NCBI RefSeq assembly: GCF_003932955.1
Contig: NZ_QOVY01000013.1
Coordinates: 1-64,000 of the forward strand
Length of the DNA: 64,000 bases
From: Chryseobacterium sp. SC28
GTDB taxonomy: Bacteria > Bacteroidota > Bacteroidia > Flavobacteriales > Weeksellaceae
Reading direction: 5' to 3'
Position numbers and translations under genes: made by a program. Below the pieces are notes generated by a model. It did not search any database. It was not told where the DNA came from and saw only the letters and a list, made by a program, of their open reading frames with translations. Shown here piece after piece: positions 1-8,249 of this stretch (within the stretch, counting starts at the first letter, position 1; every line of letters starts with the position of its first letter).

Positions 1-117
1 TAAAACAAAAAAGTAAGTAATTGATTTACAAATAAATAAAAAATAAAACAGTCCAATTTTAATTTTTATCGGACATTAATGATATTTTTAAGAACTTTGT
101 CATCTAAAAAATTAGAA

Positions 118-2754
118 ATGAAAGAACAAAATCATCACCACGATAACATCCCACCCAATCAAAGAATCTCACCAAGCTCCGTCTATTACTGTCCGATGGA
201 ATGCGAGGGCGATAAACTCTACTTCCAACCCGGCCGATGCCCCGTCTGCAATATGTTCCTCGTACCGATAGAAGAGCGCGAAGATCACAGAACAAAACCA
301 CAAGCCTACTCTAAAAACAATCTTCCGGAGAGTTTCAAAACTAACATCGGAAAATATTACTGCCCAATGTTCTGCGAAGGCGACAAAGTCTATGATAAAA
401 AAGGCGACTGCCCCGTTTGCAAAATGCATCTGGAAAAGATTACACAAGAATTGGTAAATAGCGGAGCCAATGGAAATTCTCACCATCACGACCACCATCC
501 TGCCAGCCAGAATCAACAAAATGCTGGAAAATACTACTGCCCAATGTTTTGCGAAGGCGACAAAGTCTATGATTCCAACGTCGGATGCCCAGTTTGCGGA
601 ATGGATCTCGTAAAAATCCCCGAAAAAACAAGCACCGAATACACCTGTCCGATGCACCCGGAAATCATTCGCGACGAACCCGGCAGTTGCCCGATCTGCG
701 GTATGGATCTGGTGCCAAAGCCCTCCAAAAATAAAGATCACGAGGACGATACCTACAAGATTTTGAGCAGAAAATTCTGGATCGCCGTTGCATTTTCTGT
801 TCCCGTTCTTATCTTGTCTATGGGCGGAATGCTGATCAATTGGCCATTTTCGCATCAGGTGCAGGGCTACTTTGAACTAGTGCTCTCACTTCCCGTTATT
901 TTCTATGGCGGTTGGTTTCTGATGAAGCGCGGATGGATTTCCTTCAAAACGTGGAACCTCAATATGTTCTCACTAATCGCTTTGGGCGTGGCAGCAGCTT
1001 TTATTTTCAGTTTGATCGCATTAATTATTCCCGATCTCTTACCTCACGAATTATCCCACGGCGGCAGTGCTCCCCTCTACTTCGAGTCGGTCTGCGTCAT
1101 TTTGACTTTGGTGATTATGGGTCAAATGCTGGAAGCAAGAGCACACCAACGAACCGGAAAAGCCATCGAAGCGCTAATGAATCTGGCACCCGATACTGCC
1201 AATCTTTTGGTGGACGGCACCGAAAAAAAGGTTGCATTATCAGAAATTAAAGTTAATGACATTTTAAGAGTCAAACCCGGCGAAAAAATCCCTGTGGATG
1301 GACAAATCACTGAGGGCCATTCCAATATCGATGAATCGATGATTACCGGAGAACCAATCCCCGTAGAGAAAAAAATAGGAGACAAGGTGACTTCCGGAAC
1401 CATCAATGGTAGCGGATCTTTCTTGATGAAAACCGAAAAAATTGGTGAGGAAACGCTTCTTTCTAAAATCATCAAAATGGTTAATGAAGCCAGCCGCTCA
1501 AAAGCGCCGATCCAAAAATTGGCAGACCGGATTTCCAAAATATTTGTTCCCGCAGTCATTGTAATTTCAGTTCTGACGTTTGTGCTCTGGTACATTTTCG
1601 GAGAAGAAAACAAGTTGATTTACGCTTTCGTCAATGCGGTGGCTGTGCTGATCGTGGCCTGCCCTTGCGCCTTGGGTCTGGCAACGCCGATGAGTCTGAT
1701 GGTGGGTATCGGAAAAGGTGCGCAAAACGGAATCCTCATCAAAAATGGAGAAGCCCTGGAAGAAATGCATAAAATCAACATCCTGATTACCGACAAAACG
1801 GGAACTCTTACGGAAGGCAAGCCAAGCCTTGACATCATCGAAACGATCGCAAACGCTGACAAAAATGAGATTTTGAAATGGGTCGCTTCCCTTAACCAAA
1901 ACTCGGAACATCCCTTGTCCAATGCGGTTCTTAATGCTTACAAAAAATCAATTAATTCCGCTGAAGAAACCAAATTCGAGACCGTGCAGGATTTTGAAAA
2001 TATTTCCGGGAAAGGTGTGAAAGGGATGATCAATAACGAGGAAACACTGCTCGGAAATGAATCTTTGTTAAAACAATTTCAAATTGAAATTCCGGAAGAT
2101 TTAAAACAAAAAGTAATCCAGCAACAAAATGAAGCAAAAACCATTTCCTATCTCGCCAAAGGCGGCAAAGTATTGGGATATTTAGCATTTTCCGACCAAA
2201 TAAAAGCCACGTCTAAACAAGCTGTTCAATTTCTGCAAAGTCAAAACATCGAGGTGATGATGATGACCGGCGATAACGAAAATACCGCAAAAGCAGTCGC
2301 AGCAGAACTCGGCATCAAAAATTTCAAAGCCAACTGCCAGCCCGCCGACAAAATGAATGAAATTAAAAAACTTCAAAACGAAGGAAAAATCGTGGCAATG
2401 ACAGGCGACGGCATCAATGATGCACCGGCATTGGCCCAAGCCAACATTGGCATCGCTATGGGAACTGGAACCGATGTGGCCATCGAAAGTGCCGGAATTA
2501 CCTTGCTGAAAGGCGACATCCTGGGTGTTGCCAAAGCAAAAATACTGAGTGAAAAATTGCTTAGAAACATCAAGGAGAATCTGTTTTTCGCATTCATTTA
2601 CAACGTGTTGGGCATTCCATTGGCCGCAGGCTTGCTCTACCCTTTCTTCGGAATTTTGCTAAGTCCGATGATTGCCGCGGCAGCTATGAGCTTCAGTTCG
2701 TTGTCCGTGATATTGAATTCCTTGAGGCTTAACAGCGCCAAATTGGACGTTTAA
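118..2754 (+). CDS. copA: Copper-translocating P1B-type ATPase with four N-terminal metal-binding repeats
   Basis: Inner-membrane pump that uses ATP to export Cu(I). Counting from the ATG at 118, the CPC membrane metal site is near residue 515, the phosphorylated DKTGT Asp near 559, followed by the TGDN and [10 protein letters not shown] hinge motifs; TGEP marks the actuator domain. The last membrane helices carry the YN and MSFSS signature of the Cu(I) subgroup P1B-1. Instead of an HMA domain, the N-terminus has four copies of a short CPM...CPxC(G/N/K)M heavy-metal-binding repeat (nucleotides about 184-261, 355-433, 532-609 and 640-711), separated by His-rich linkers. An in-frame ATG at 79 would add 13 residues; 118 is preferred because the shorter protein begins with the Met-Lys, His-rich start expected of the family. 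It is first in an operon, 11 nt before the sirtuin gene. Confidence 0.93.
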   Translation: MKEQNHHHDNIPPNQRISPSSVYYCPMECEGDKLYFQPGRCPVCNMFLVPIEEREDHRTKPQAYSKNNLPESFKTNIGKYYCPMFCEGDKVYDKKGDCPVCKMHLEKITQELVNSGANGNSHHHDHHPASQNQQNAGKYYCPMFCEGDKVYDSNVGCPVCGMDLVKIPEKTSTEYTCPMHPEIIRDEPGSCPICGMDLVPKPSKNKDHEDDTYKILSRKFWIAVAFSVPVLILSMGGMLINWPFSHQVQGYFELVLSLPVIFYGGWFLMKRGWISFKTWNLNMFSLIALGVAAAFIFSLIALIIPDLLPHELSHGGSAPLYFESVCVILTLVIMGQMLEARAHQRTGKAIEALMNLAPDTANLLVDGTEKKVALSEIKVNDILRVKPGEKIPVDGQITEGHSNIDESMITGEPIPVEKKIGDKVTSGTINGSGSFLMKTEKIGEETLLSKIIKMVNEASRSKAPIQKLADRISKIFVPAVIVISVLTFVLWYIFGEENKLIYAFVNAVAVLIVACPCALGLATPMSLMVGIGKGAQNGILIKNGEALEEMHKINILITDKTGTLTEGKPSLDIIETIANADKNEILKWVASLNQNSEHPLSNAVLNAYKKSINSAEETKFETVQDFENISGKGVKGMINNEETLLGNESLLKQFQIEIPEDLKQKVIQQQNEAKTISYLAKGGKVLGYLAFSDQIKATSKQAVQFLQSQNIEVMMMTGDNENTAKAVAAELGIKNFKANCQPADKMNEIKKLQNEGKIVAMTGDGINDAPALAQANIGIAMGTGTDVAIESAGITLLKGDILGVAKAKILSEKLLRNIKENLFFAFIYNVLGIPLAAGLLYPFFGILLSPMIAAAAMSFSSLSVILNSLRLNSAKLDV

Positions 2755-2765
2755 AACCAAAAAAA

Positions 2766-3461
2766 ATGAAAAAGAAACTGGTCGTCCTATCAGGCGCAGG
2801 AATCTCTGCAGAAAGTGGTATACAAACCTTTCGGGATTCTGATGGCCTGTGGGAAAGCCACCGCGTCGAAGATGTGGCGTCGCCAGAAGGTTTTGCGAGA
2901 AATCCCAAGTTGGTTTTGGATTTTTACAATGCGAGGAGAAAGCAACTGAAAACAGTGGAACCCAATGCGGCTCACAAATTGCTTGCAGAATTGGAAGCAT
3001 ATTTTGATGTGCAGATCATCACGCAGAATGTGGACGATCTTCACGAGCGTTGCGGATCATCGAACGTTCTTCACCTGCACGGGGAGCTTAAGAAAGCAAG
3101 ATCCGTGAATGATGAGAATGCGATTTTGGATTGGGAAAATGATATTCTTTTGGGCGATCTTCATCCCGACGGTTCGCAGCTTCGGCCGCATATCGTCTGG
3201 TTTGGCGAGATGGTGCCGGAGATGGACAGAGCTATCGAAATGGCAGCAAAGGCGGATTTGTTTCTCGTGATCGGAACATCAATGCAAGTTTATCCGGCAG
3301 CCTCGCTGGTGCGATACGTGCCTCATCATTGCGAAATATTCGTCATCGATCTTAATCTCGAAAATCCCAATGCCTTCGCGCGCAATGAAAATTATTTCAA
3401 ATCTCGGGCAACAGAAGGGATGAAAAAATTAGCAGAAATATTAACAGAAAAATATCAATAA
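2766..3461 (+). CDS. Sir2-family NAD-dependent protein deacylase (sirtuin)
   Basis: Cytoplasmic enzyme predicted to remove acyl groups from protein lysines using NAD+. The Rossmann start GAGIS (residues 10-14), the TQNVDDLH motif (86-93) and the catalytic His105 in HLHGE are all present. Tyr54 and Arg57 form the YxxR pair that binds acidic acyl groups in SIRT5/CobB-class enzymes, so desuccinylation is plausible. The four zinc-binding cysteines of the small domain are absent; the only cysteine is Cys96. At 231 aa it is a compact class III form. It starts 11 nt after the copper ATPase, and its TAA stop overlaps the ATG of the next gene by one base, so the three genes are probably co-transcribed. 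Confidence 0.93.
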   Translation: MKKKLVVLSGAGISAESGIQTFRDSDGLWESHRVEDVASPEGFARNPKLVLDFYNARRKQLKTVEPNAAHKLLAELEAYFDVQIITQNVDDLHERCGSSNVLHLHGELKKARSVNDENAILDWENDILLGDLHPDGSQLRPHIVWFGEMVPEMDRAIEMAAKADLFLVIGTSMQVYPAASLVRYVPHHCEIFVIDLNLENPNAFARNENYFKSRATEGMKKLAEILTEKYQ

Positions 3462-4972
3462 TGCAGGTAGAAATAAGAAAACTCAGTGTTGATGATTATG
3501 ATGAACTGGCGGAAGCGATGCAAAAAGCTTATCCCGAAATGGACGACAATGTCTGGAGCAAACGGAATATCCAAAAACTGACTTCCATCTTTTCCGAAGG
3601 GCAAATCTGCATTTTGGTTGATGGCAAACTGGCTGCGGCCTCCTTGTCCATCATCGTGCAGTACGAACTTTTTGGCGATCAGCATACCTACAACGAGATT
3701 ACGGGAAACGAATCCTTCAACACACACAGCAACGTGGGAAATGTGCTCTATGGAATCGAAATATTTGTGGATCCGGAATTCCGGGCGCTGAGATTGGGAA
3801 GGCGATTGTACGATGCCCGAAAAGAACTTTGTGAAATACTGAATCTGCGATCCATCATCGTGGGCGGTAGAATCCCCAATTATCATTTGTACAGCAAAGA
3901 ACTGTCGCCACGGGAATACATCACAAAAGTCCGAAACAAGGAAATTTTTGATCCTGTTCTAAGTTTTCAAATCGGGAACAATTTTTCACCGGTCAAAATC
4001 ATCAAGGGTTATCTCAAAGGTGATACAGAATCGGAGGAATATGCCGTGCTGCTGCAATGGAACAACATCTACTACACTGCCAAGAAGAATACGATGCAGG
4101 ACAGCGTGATTCGTCTGGGATTGGTGCAATGGCAGATGCGACCTCTGAAGGATCTTGAAGATTTTTATAAGCAAGTGGAGTTTTTTGTGGATGCCGTTTC
4201 GGGTTATCAGTCGGATTTTTGTCTTTTTCCAGAACTTTTTAATACGCCATTGCTCGCGCCTTTCAATCATCTGAACGAGCGAGAATCGATGGAAAAATTA
4301 TCGGAGCTGACGGAAGAGATTAAAGATAAAATATCGGAATTTGCAGTGAGTTACAACGTGAACATCATCGCCGGAAGCATGCCCATCTTGGAAGAAGGAA
4401 AACTCTACAACGTGAGCTACCTGCTTCACAGAGATGGGAAAATCGATGAATACAGGAAAATCCACATCACACCAAATGAAACGAAATATTACGGAATGAC
4501 TGGCGGCGACGACATCAAAGTGTTTGATACCGATTGCGGAAAAGTGGGCATAATGATTTGCTATGACGTAGAATTTCCCGAATTACCAAGATTATTGGCA
4601 GATCAGGGGATGAAAATTCTTTTTGTTCCTTATCTCACCGATACCCAGAATGCCTACACCCGCGTTCGGCATTGCGCCGCTGCACGAGCGATTGAGAATG
4701 AATGTTATGTAGCCATTGCAGGCTGTGTGGGGAATTTGCCGGGTGTAAATAATATGGATATCCAGTACGGGCAGGCGACGGTTTTCACGCCATCAGATTT
4801 TGCATTTCCTTCCAACGCCATCAAAGGTGAAGCGACACCTAACACCGAGATGACGATCATTGTAGATGTGGATCTCAACCTTTTGAAAGAGCTTCATTAC
4901 AACGGATCTGTCAAGACGATGAGCGATCGCCGGCAAGATCTTTATGATGTTATTCTTAGAAATCAAAGTTAG
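3461..4972 (+). CDS. Fused GNAT acetyltransferase / carbon-nitrogen hydrolase (nitrilase superfamily)
   Basis: Two-domain cytoplasmic enzyme. Residues 1 to about 180 are a GNAT acyl-CoA N-acyltransferase domain, with the acyl-CoA-binding stretch around RALRLGRRLYDARKEL. Residues about 215-503 are a nitrilase-fold amidohydrolase with the full catalytic triad Glu258, Lys333 and Cys367 (the last in MICYDVEFPE). The substrate is unknown; nitrilase-fold relatives hydrolyse amides such as omega-amides or N-carbamoyl compounds. The start codon overlaps the stop of the sirtuin gene (TAATG), indicating translational coupling. The fusion is a known arrangement, so it is not an artefact of a lost stop. 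It converges on scoB; I found no convincing terminator in the 106 bp between them. Confidence 0.9.
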   Translation: MQVEIRKLSVDDYDELAEAMQKAYPEMDDNVWSKRNIQKLTSIFSEGQICILVDGKLAAASLSIIVQYELFGDQHTYNEITGNESFNTHSNVGNVLYGIEIFVDPEFRALRLGRRLYDARKELCEILNLRSIIVGGRIPNYHLYSKELSPREYITKVRNKEIFDPVLSFQIGNNFSPVKIIKGYLKGDTESEEYAVLLQWNNIYYTAKKNTMQDSVIRLGLVQWQMRPLKDLEDFYKQVEFFVDAVSGYQSDFCLFPELFNTPLLAPFNHLNERESMEKLSELTEEIKDKISEFAVSYNVNIIAGSMPILEEGKLYNVSYLLHRDGKIDEYRKIHITPNETKYYGMTGGDDIKVFDTDCGKVGIMICYDVEFPELPRLLADQGMKILFVPYLTDTQNAYTRVRHCAAARAIENECYVAIAGCVGNLPGVNNMDIQYGQATVFTPSDFAFPSNAIKGEATPNTEMTIIVDVDLNLLKELHYNGSVKTMSDRRQDLYDVILRNQS

Positions 4973-5078
4973 GATTTGGCAGCTGTTTTTTAGTCTGTTT
5001 TCGCCAGCAAATATTTTCGATAATAATTTTTCTGTTGGGACAAACTTTAGAAGTCGATTTTTTAGATTTCAATTTCTA

Positions 5079-5732
5079 TTAAAACTGCATCTCCGGAATC
5101 TCGCCTTCGACAATCAATTCTGCTTCTGTCGCTTTGATAATATCTTCCACAGAAATCCCCGGCGCTCTTTCCAAAAGTTTAAAACCTTTGTCAGTGACTT
5201 CAAGGACTGCTAATTCAGTGACCACTTTTTTGACGCAATTGACGCCCGTTAATGGTAAAGTACATTTTTTAAGAATCTTAGATTCTCCCGCTTTGTTCAC
5301 GTGCATCATTGCGACGATGATATTTTCTGCAGAGGCCACGAGATCCATCGCGCCGCCCATTCCTTTCACCATTTTCCCCGGGATTTTCCAGTTGGCAATA
5401 TCACCATTCTCGGAAACTTCCATTGCGCCAAGAATCGTGAGATCCACTTTGCGGCTTCGGATCATCCCAAAACTGAATGCTGAGTCAAAAAAAGAGCCTC
5501 CGGGAAGTATCGTGATCGTCTGTTTGCCCGCATTTATCAAATCGGCATCTTCCTCGCCTTCAAAAGGAAAAGGCCCCATTCCCAGAACGCCATTCTCACT
5601 TTGAAACTCCACCGAAATGTCCTCTGGGACGTAGTTGGCGACCAAAGTTGGAATTCCGATACCAAGGTTTACATACATTCTGTCTTTGACTTCTCGGGAG
5701 ATGCGTTGCGCAATTTGTTCTTTGGTTAGCAT
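5079..5732 (-). CDS. scoB: 3-oxoacid CoA-transferase subunit B
   Basis: Beta subunit of succinyl-CoA:3-oxoacid (acetoacetate) CoA-transferase, which moves CoA between succinate and acetoacetate in the cytoplasm. The N-terminal NLGIGIPTLVANY segment and the catalytic glutamate in SENG (Glu46) are present, and the C-terminal GISVEDIIKATEAEL end is typical. At 217 aa it is full length for a separate B subunit. It needs subunit A, which here lies 4.3 kb upstream on the same strand (10033-10734) rather than adjacent. The intervening genes, including one on the opposite strand, mean the two subunits cannot be a simple operon. The start is 87 nt from the divergent ABC exporter. Confidence 0.94.
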   Translation of the reverse strand: MLTKEQIAQRISREVKDRMYVNLGIGIPTLVANYVPEDISVEFQSENGVLGMGPFPFEGEEDADLINAGKQTITILPGGSFFDSAFSFGMIRSRKVDLTILGAMEVSENGDIANWKIPGKMVKGMGGAMDLVASAENIIVAMMHVNKAGESKILKKCTLPLTGVNCVKKVVTELAVLEVTDKGFKLLERAPGISVEDIIKATEAELIVEGEIPEMQF

Positions 5733-5819
5733 AGTAAAAACTTATTAGTGCAATATAAAGAAAATTCGTTTGATGGAAAAGTGCTTTCGATATATATCAG
5801 TATTTTTGCAACTATTATT

Positions 5820-7619
5820 ATGAAGACATTATTGCATTACCTCAAGCCGCACAAATGGCTGCTCATCACTTCTTTACTTTTAGCTACTATCAATCAGGTT
5901 TTTTCTTTATTTGGTCCGGCGATTACAGGGAATATTCTCGATCAATTGGTAACGCATCCCAATTTTTTTGACAAAGAGAAATTAATCCCCAGAAATTTGA
6001 ACCAATTTTTATACGGAACCGACAATTATCACGGTGCATTTTATTTTCTTGGATTGCTGATTGGCACGGCGATGGTAAGCCGGATTGCGAAGGCGTTTCA
6101 GGATTATGTCGTGAGCGTGATCACGCAGAAATTTGGCGCCCATATTTTTACCGATGGCTTGCAACACTCGATGGCGCTGCCTTATCAGGAATTTGAGGAC
6201 CAAAGAAGTGGCGAAACTCTATCGATTTTGACTAAGGTACGAGAAGATTCGGTGAAGTTCATTACCTATTTTATCAATATATTTTTCGGGATCTTGGTGA
6301 GTATTATTTTCGTATCGATCTATGCAGTTCGCTTGCATTGGTCGATAATGCCGGTTTACACGGTCGGCATTTTTCTCATTGCTTTCGTGACCAATTTATT
6401 AAGTAAAAGGATAAAAAATATTCAGAAAACAATCGTTGCAGAAACCACAAGCTTGGCAGGAAGTACCACGGAAAGCTTACGAAATATCGAAATCGTAAAA
6501 AGTTTAGGCTTAACGAAGCAAGAAATCAAAAGACTGAACAACAACACGTACAAAATCCTGGGTCTCGAGCTGAGAAAAGTCAAAAGCATCCGTTCTTTGA
6601 GCTTCATTCAGGGAACGATGGTCAATTTTCTACAACAATTAATTACGCTCACACTTTTATATCTGATTTTCCGAAACGTCGTCACGCCGGGCCAATATCT
6701 GTCGTTGATGTTTTACGGCTTCTTTATTTTCGGACCGATGCAGGAGATTGGAAATATCATTATTTCTTACCGCGAAGCGGAAGCGTCGTTGAAAAACTTC
6801 GACAATCTAATGAAAAAACCCGTCGAAGAAAAACCGAAAACGCCAAAACAAATCGGCGCTCTCGAGGAATTGGAGTTCCAGCACGTCTCTTTCAAGCACC
6901 AATCTGCCCATTTCAAAGCTCTGAATAATGTTTCCTTTAAGGTAATAAATGGCGAAACCATCGCATTTGTGGGGCCAAGCGGTGCCGGGAAAAGTACCTT
7001 GGTAAAACTTTTGGTGGGGCTTTACCGCGCCCAGGAAGGAAATATTTTTTATAATGGCATCAACGGAAAAGAATTTGATTTTGATGAACTGCGAAACCAA
7101 ATTGGTTTTGTAACCCAAGACACGCAACTTTTTGCAGGAACCATCCGAGAAAATCTTCTTTTCGTAAATCCCGATGCAAGTGAAGAAGATATCCAAATCG
7201 CCTTAAAAAAAGCAAGCTGCACCGGACTTCTTGAAAGAGCCGAAAAAGGCATCGAAACTGTGATTGGCGAAGGCGGATTGAAATTAAGCGGTGGCGAAAA
7301 ACAGAGAATTGCCATTGCCAGAGCATTATTGAGAAAACCTCATTTATTGATTTTTGACGAAGCCACTTCTGCTTTGGACAGCATTACCGAGGAAGAAATC
7401 ACAACGACCATCAAAGATATATCTGACCGAAAAGAACAAATCACCGTTCTCATCGCACACCGGTTGAGTACCATTATGCACGCCGACAGAATCTACGTTT
7501 TGGAACGCGGACAAGTGATAGAAATGGGCTCTCACGAAAATCTGCTGGCCGAAAAAGGTTTGTATTATGCGATGTGGCGGCAGCAGATTGGAGAGCGGAA
7601 AGCGGTGGAAAGCGTTTAA
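5820..7619 (+). CDS. ABC exporter, fused permease and ATPase
   Basis: Half-transporter of the ABCB/MsbA type, expected to work as a homodimer in the inner membrane. An N-terminal six-helix membrane domain (residues about 1-310) is followed by a nucleotide-binding domain with Walker A GPSGAGKST, signature LSGGEKQR, Walker B LLIFDEATSALD and switch His in IAHRLS. The substrate cannot be read from sequence; lipids or drugs are usual for the family. The start is placed at the ATG at 5820 (MKTLLHYLKPHKW); an in-frame ATG at 5748 would add 24 residues unlike the family and would reach into the scoB promoter area. A TATTTTTG -7 box at 5801-5808 lies just before this start. It separates scoB from the rest of the locus. 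Confidence 0.9.
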   Translation: MKTLLHYLKPHKWLLITSLLLATINQVFSLFGPAITGNILDQLVTHPNFFDKEKLIPRNLNQFLYGTDNYHGAFYFLGLLIGTAMVSRIAKAFQDYVVSVITQKFGAHIFTDGLQHSMALPYQEFEDQRSGETLSILTKVREDSVKFITYFINIFFGILVSIIFVSIYAVRLHWSIMPVYTVGIFLIAFVTNLLSKRIKNIQKTIVAETTSLAGSTTESLRNIEIVKSLGLTKQEIKRLNNNTYKILGLELRKVKSIRSLSFIQGTMVNFLQQLITLTLLYLIFRNVVTPGQYLSLMFYGFFIFGPMQEIGNIIISYREAEASLKNFDNLMKKPVEEKPKTPKQIGALEELEFQHVSFKHQSAHFKALNNVSFKVINGETIAFVGPSGAGKSTLVKLLVGLYRAQEGNIFYNGINGKEFDFDELRNQIGFVTQDTQLFAGTIRENLLFVNPDASEEDIQIALKKASCTGLLERAEKGIETVIGEGGLKLSGGEKQRIAIARALLRKPHLLIFDEATSALDSITEEEITTTIKDISDRKEQITVLIAHRLSTIMHADRIYVLERGQVIEMGSHENLLAEKGLYYAMWRQQIGERKAVESV

Positions 7620-7647
7620 AATCTACATTTTTTTAAATTTTGGTAAT

Positions 7648-7681
7648 TTGAATCGATGAAAAACGAATTTTTATAACTTTG
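7648..7681 (+). promoter_or_regulatory. Bacteroidota sigma-A-type promoter for the toxin-antitoxin pair
   Basis: TTG at 7648-7650 and TAACTTTG at 7674-7681, separated by 23 bp, match the Bacteroidota consensus TTG-N17-23-TAnnTTTG at the long end of the spacing. The -7 box ends 8 nt before the antitoxin ATG, so the mRNA leader would be very short. Confidence 0.55.
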
Positions 7682-7689
7682 TAAAAAAT

Positions 7690-7908
7690 ATGATTATGGA
7701 CAACATTTTAATCACACCTAAAAATGAAAAGCAATTACATTTACTCCAATTATTGTTGGAAGAAATGAAAATCCAGTTCAGATACGAGAAAAATGAAAAC
7801 GAATCTATAAACACTGAGCTCGAAAAGAAAATTAACGAAGCCCGAAAAGAGAAAAAAGAAGGAAAACTCTTGACCATTGACCCAAAAAATATATGGGAAA
7901 ATATATAG
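7690..7908 (+). CDS. Small antitoxin-like protein of a YoeB-type toxin-antitoxin pair
   Basis: A 72-residue charged protein. It begins with a short beta-prone segment (DNILITPKNEKQ), continues as a long Lys/Glu-rich helix and ends with a hydrophobic DPKNIWENI tail, as in small Bacteroidota antitoxins encoded directly before RelE/YoeB toxins. I do not recognise a named family with certainty. An alternative ATG at 7696 would remove two residues. Its last 16 bases overlap the start of the toxin reading frame at 7893, the usual coupling in type II systems. The antitoxin is intact although the toxin is interrupted. Expected role: bind and neutralise the toxin and repress its own promoter. Confidence 0.7.
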   Translation: MIMDNILITPKNEKQLHLLQLLLEEMKIQFRYEKNENESINTELEKKINEARKEKKEGKLLTIDPKNIWENI

Positions 7909-8174
7909 TTCAACTTTCAAAAAGAGCTGTGAAGGATTTAAAAGCTATAAAAAAGTCGGGCAGAAAACTGGATATGGAAAAGGTACAAACTTTTCTCGTC
8001 GAACTAGAAGAACATCCACGAACCGGAGCAGGCTCGCCAGAACAATTGAAATATCACGATGGCGAAATCTAGAGCAGAGAAGTGAATAAAAAAGACCGAT
8101 TTGTGTATGAAATTTTTGAGGAAGAAGTTTCTGTAACGCTCATCCAATCTTTGGGACATTACAACGATAAATAA
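7893..8174 (+). pseudogene. Txe/YoeB-family mRNA interferase toxin interrupted by an in-frame TAG
   Basis: Reading from the ATG at 7893 gives a YoeB-like protein (MGKYIVQLSKRAVKDLKAI...HPRTGAGSPEQLKYHDGEI) that meets TAG at 8070-8072 (codon 60). It continues in the same frame as SREVNKKDRFVYEIFEE...GHYNDK to TAA at 8172-8174, 93 residues in all, the normal family length. In YoeB relatives the interrupted position is the Trp of a GxWSR motif, so a single TGG to TAG change explains it. The catalytic C-terminal elements, the Arg after that Trp and the terminal HisTyr (89-90), lie downstream of the stop, so the truncated product should be inactive. Everything else is intact, which suggests recent loss. 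Confidence 0.85.
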
Positions 8175-8186
8175 AGCATATTAACA

Positions 8187-8226
8187 AAAACCGTGTCATT
8201 TGTACATGAAACGGTTTTATTTTTTA
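8187..8226. terminator. Bidirectional terminator hairpin
   Basis: AAAACCGTgTCAT and ATGAaACGGTTTT form a stem of about 12 pairs around a TTGTAC loop, followed by ATTTTTT on the plus strand and preceded by an A-run. It can end both the toxin-antitoxin transcript (+) and the DUF262 gene (-). Confidence 0.75.
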
Positions 8227-8249
8227 CAATTGAGATTAATAATAAAATT

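Noticed and set aside
79-117. Longer start for the copper ATPase at 79
   Set aside because: The 13 extra residues ([13 protein letters not shown]) are not of the polar His-rich type that begins the protein at 118, and they overlap the likely promoter area.
7877-8089. A 70-codon frame overlapping the YoeB-like toxin in another frame
   Set aside because: It is an out-of-frame reading of the toxin gene; the toxin frame at 7893 gives clear family motifs on both sides of its stop.
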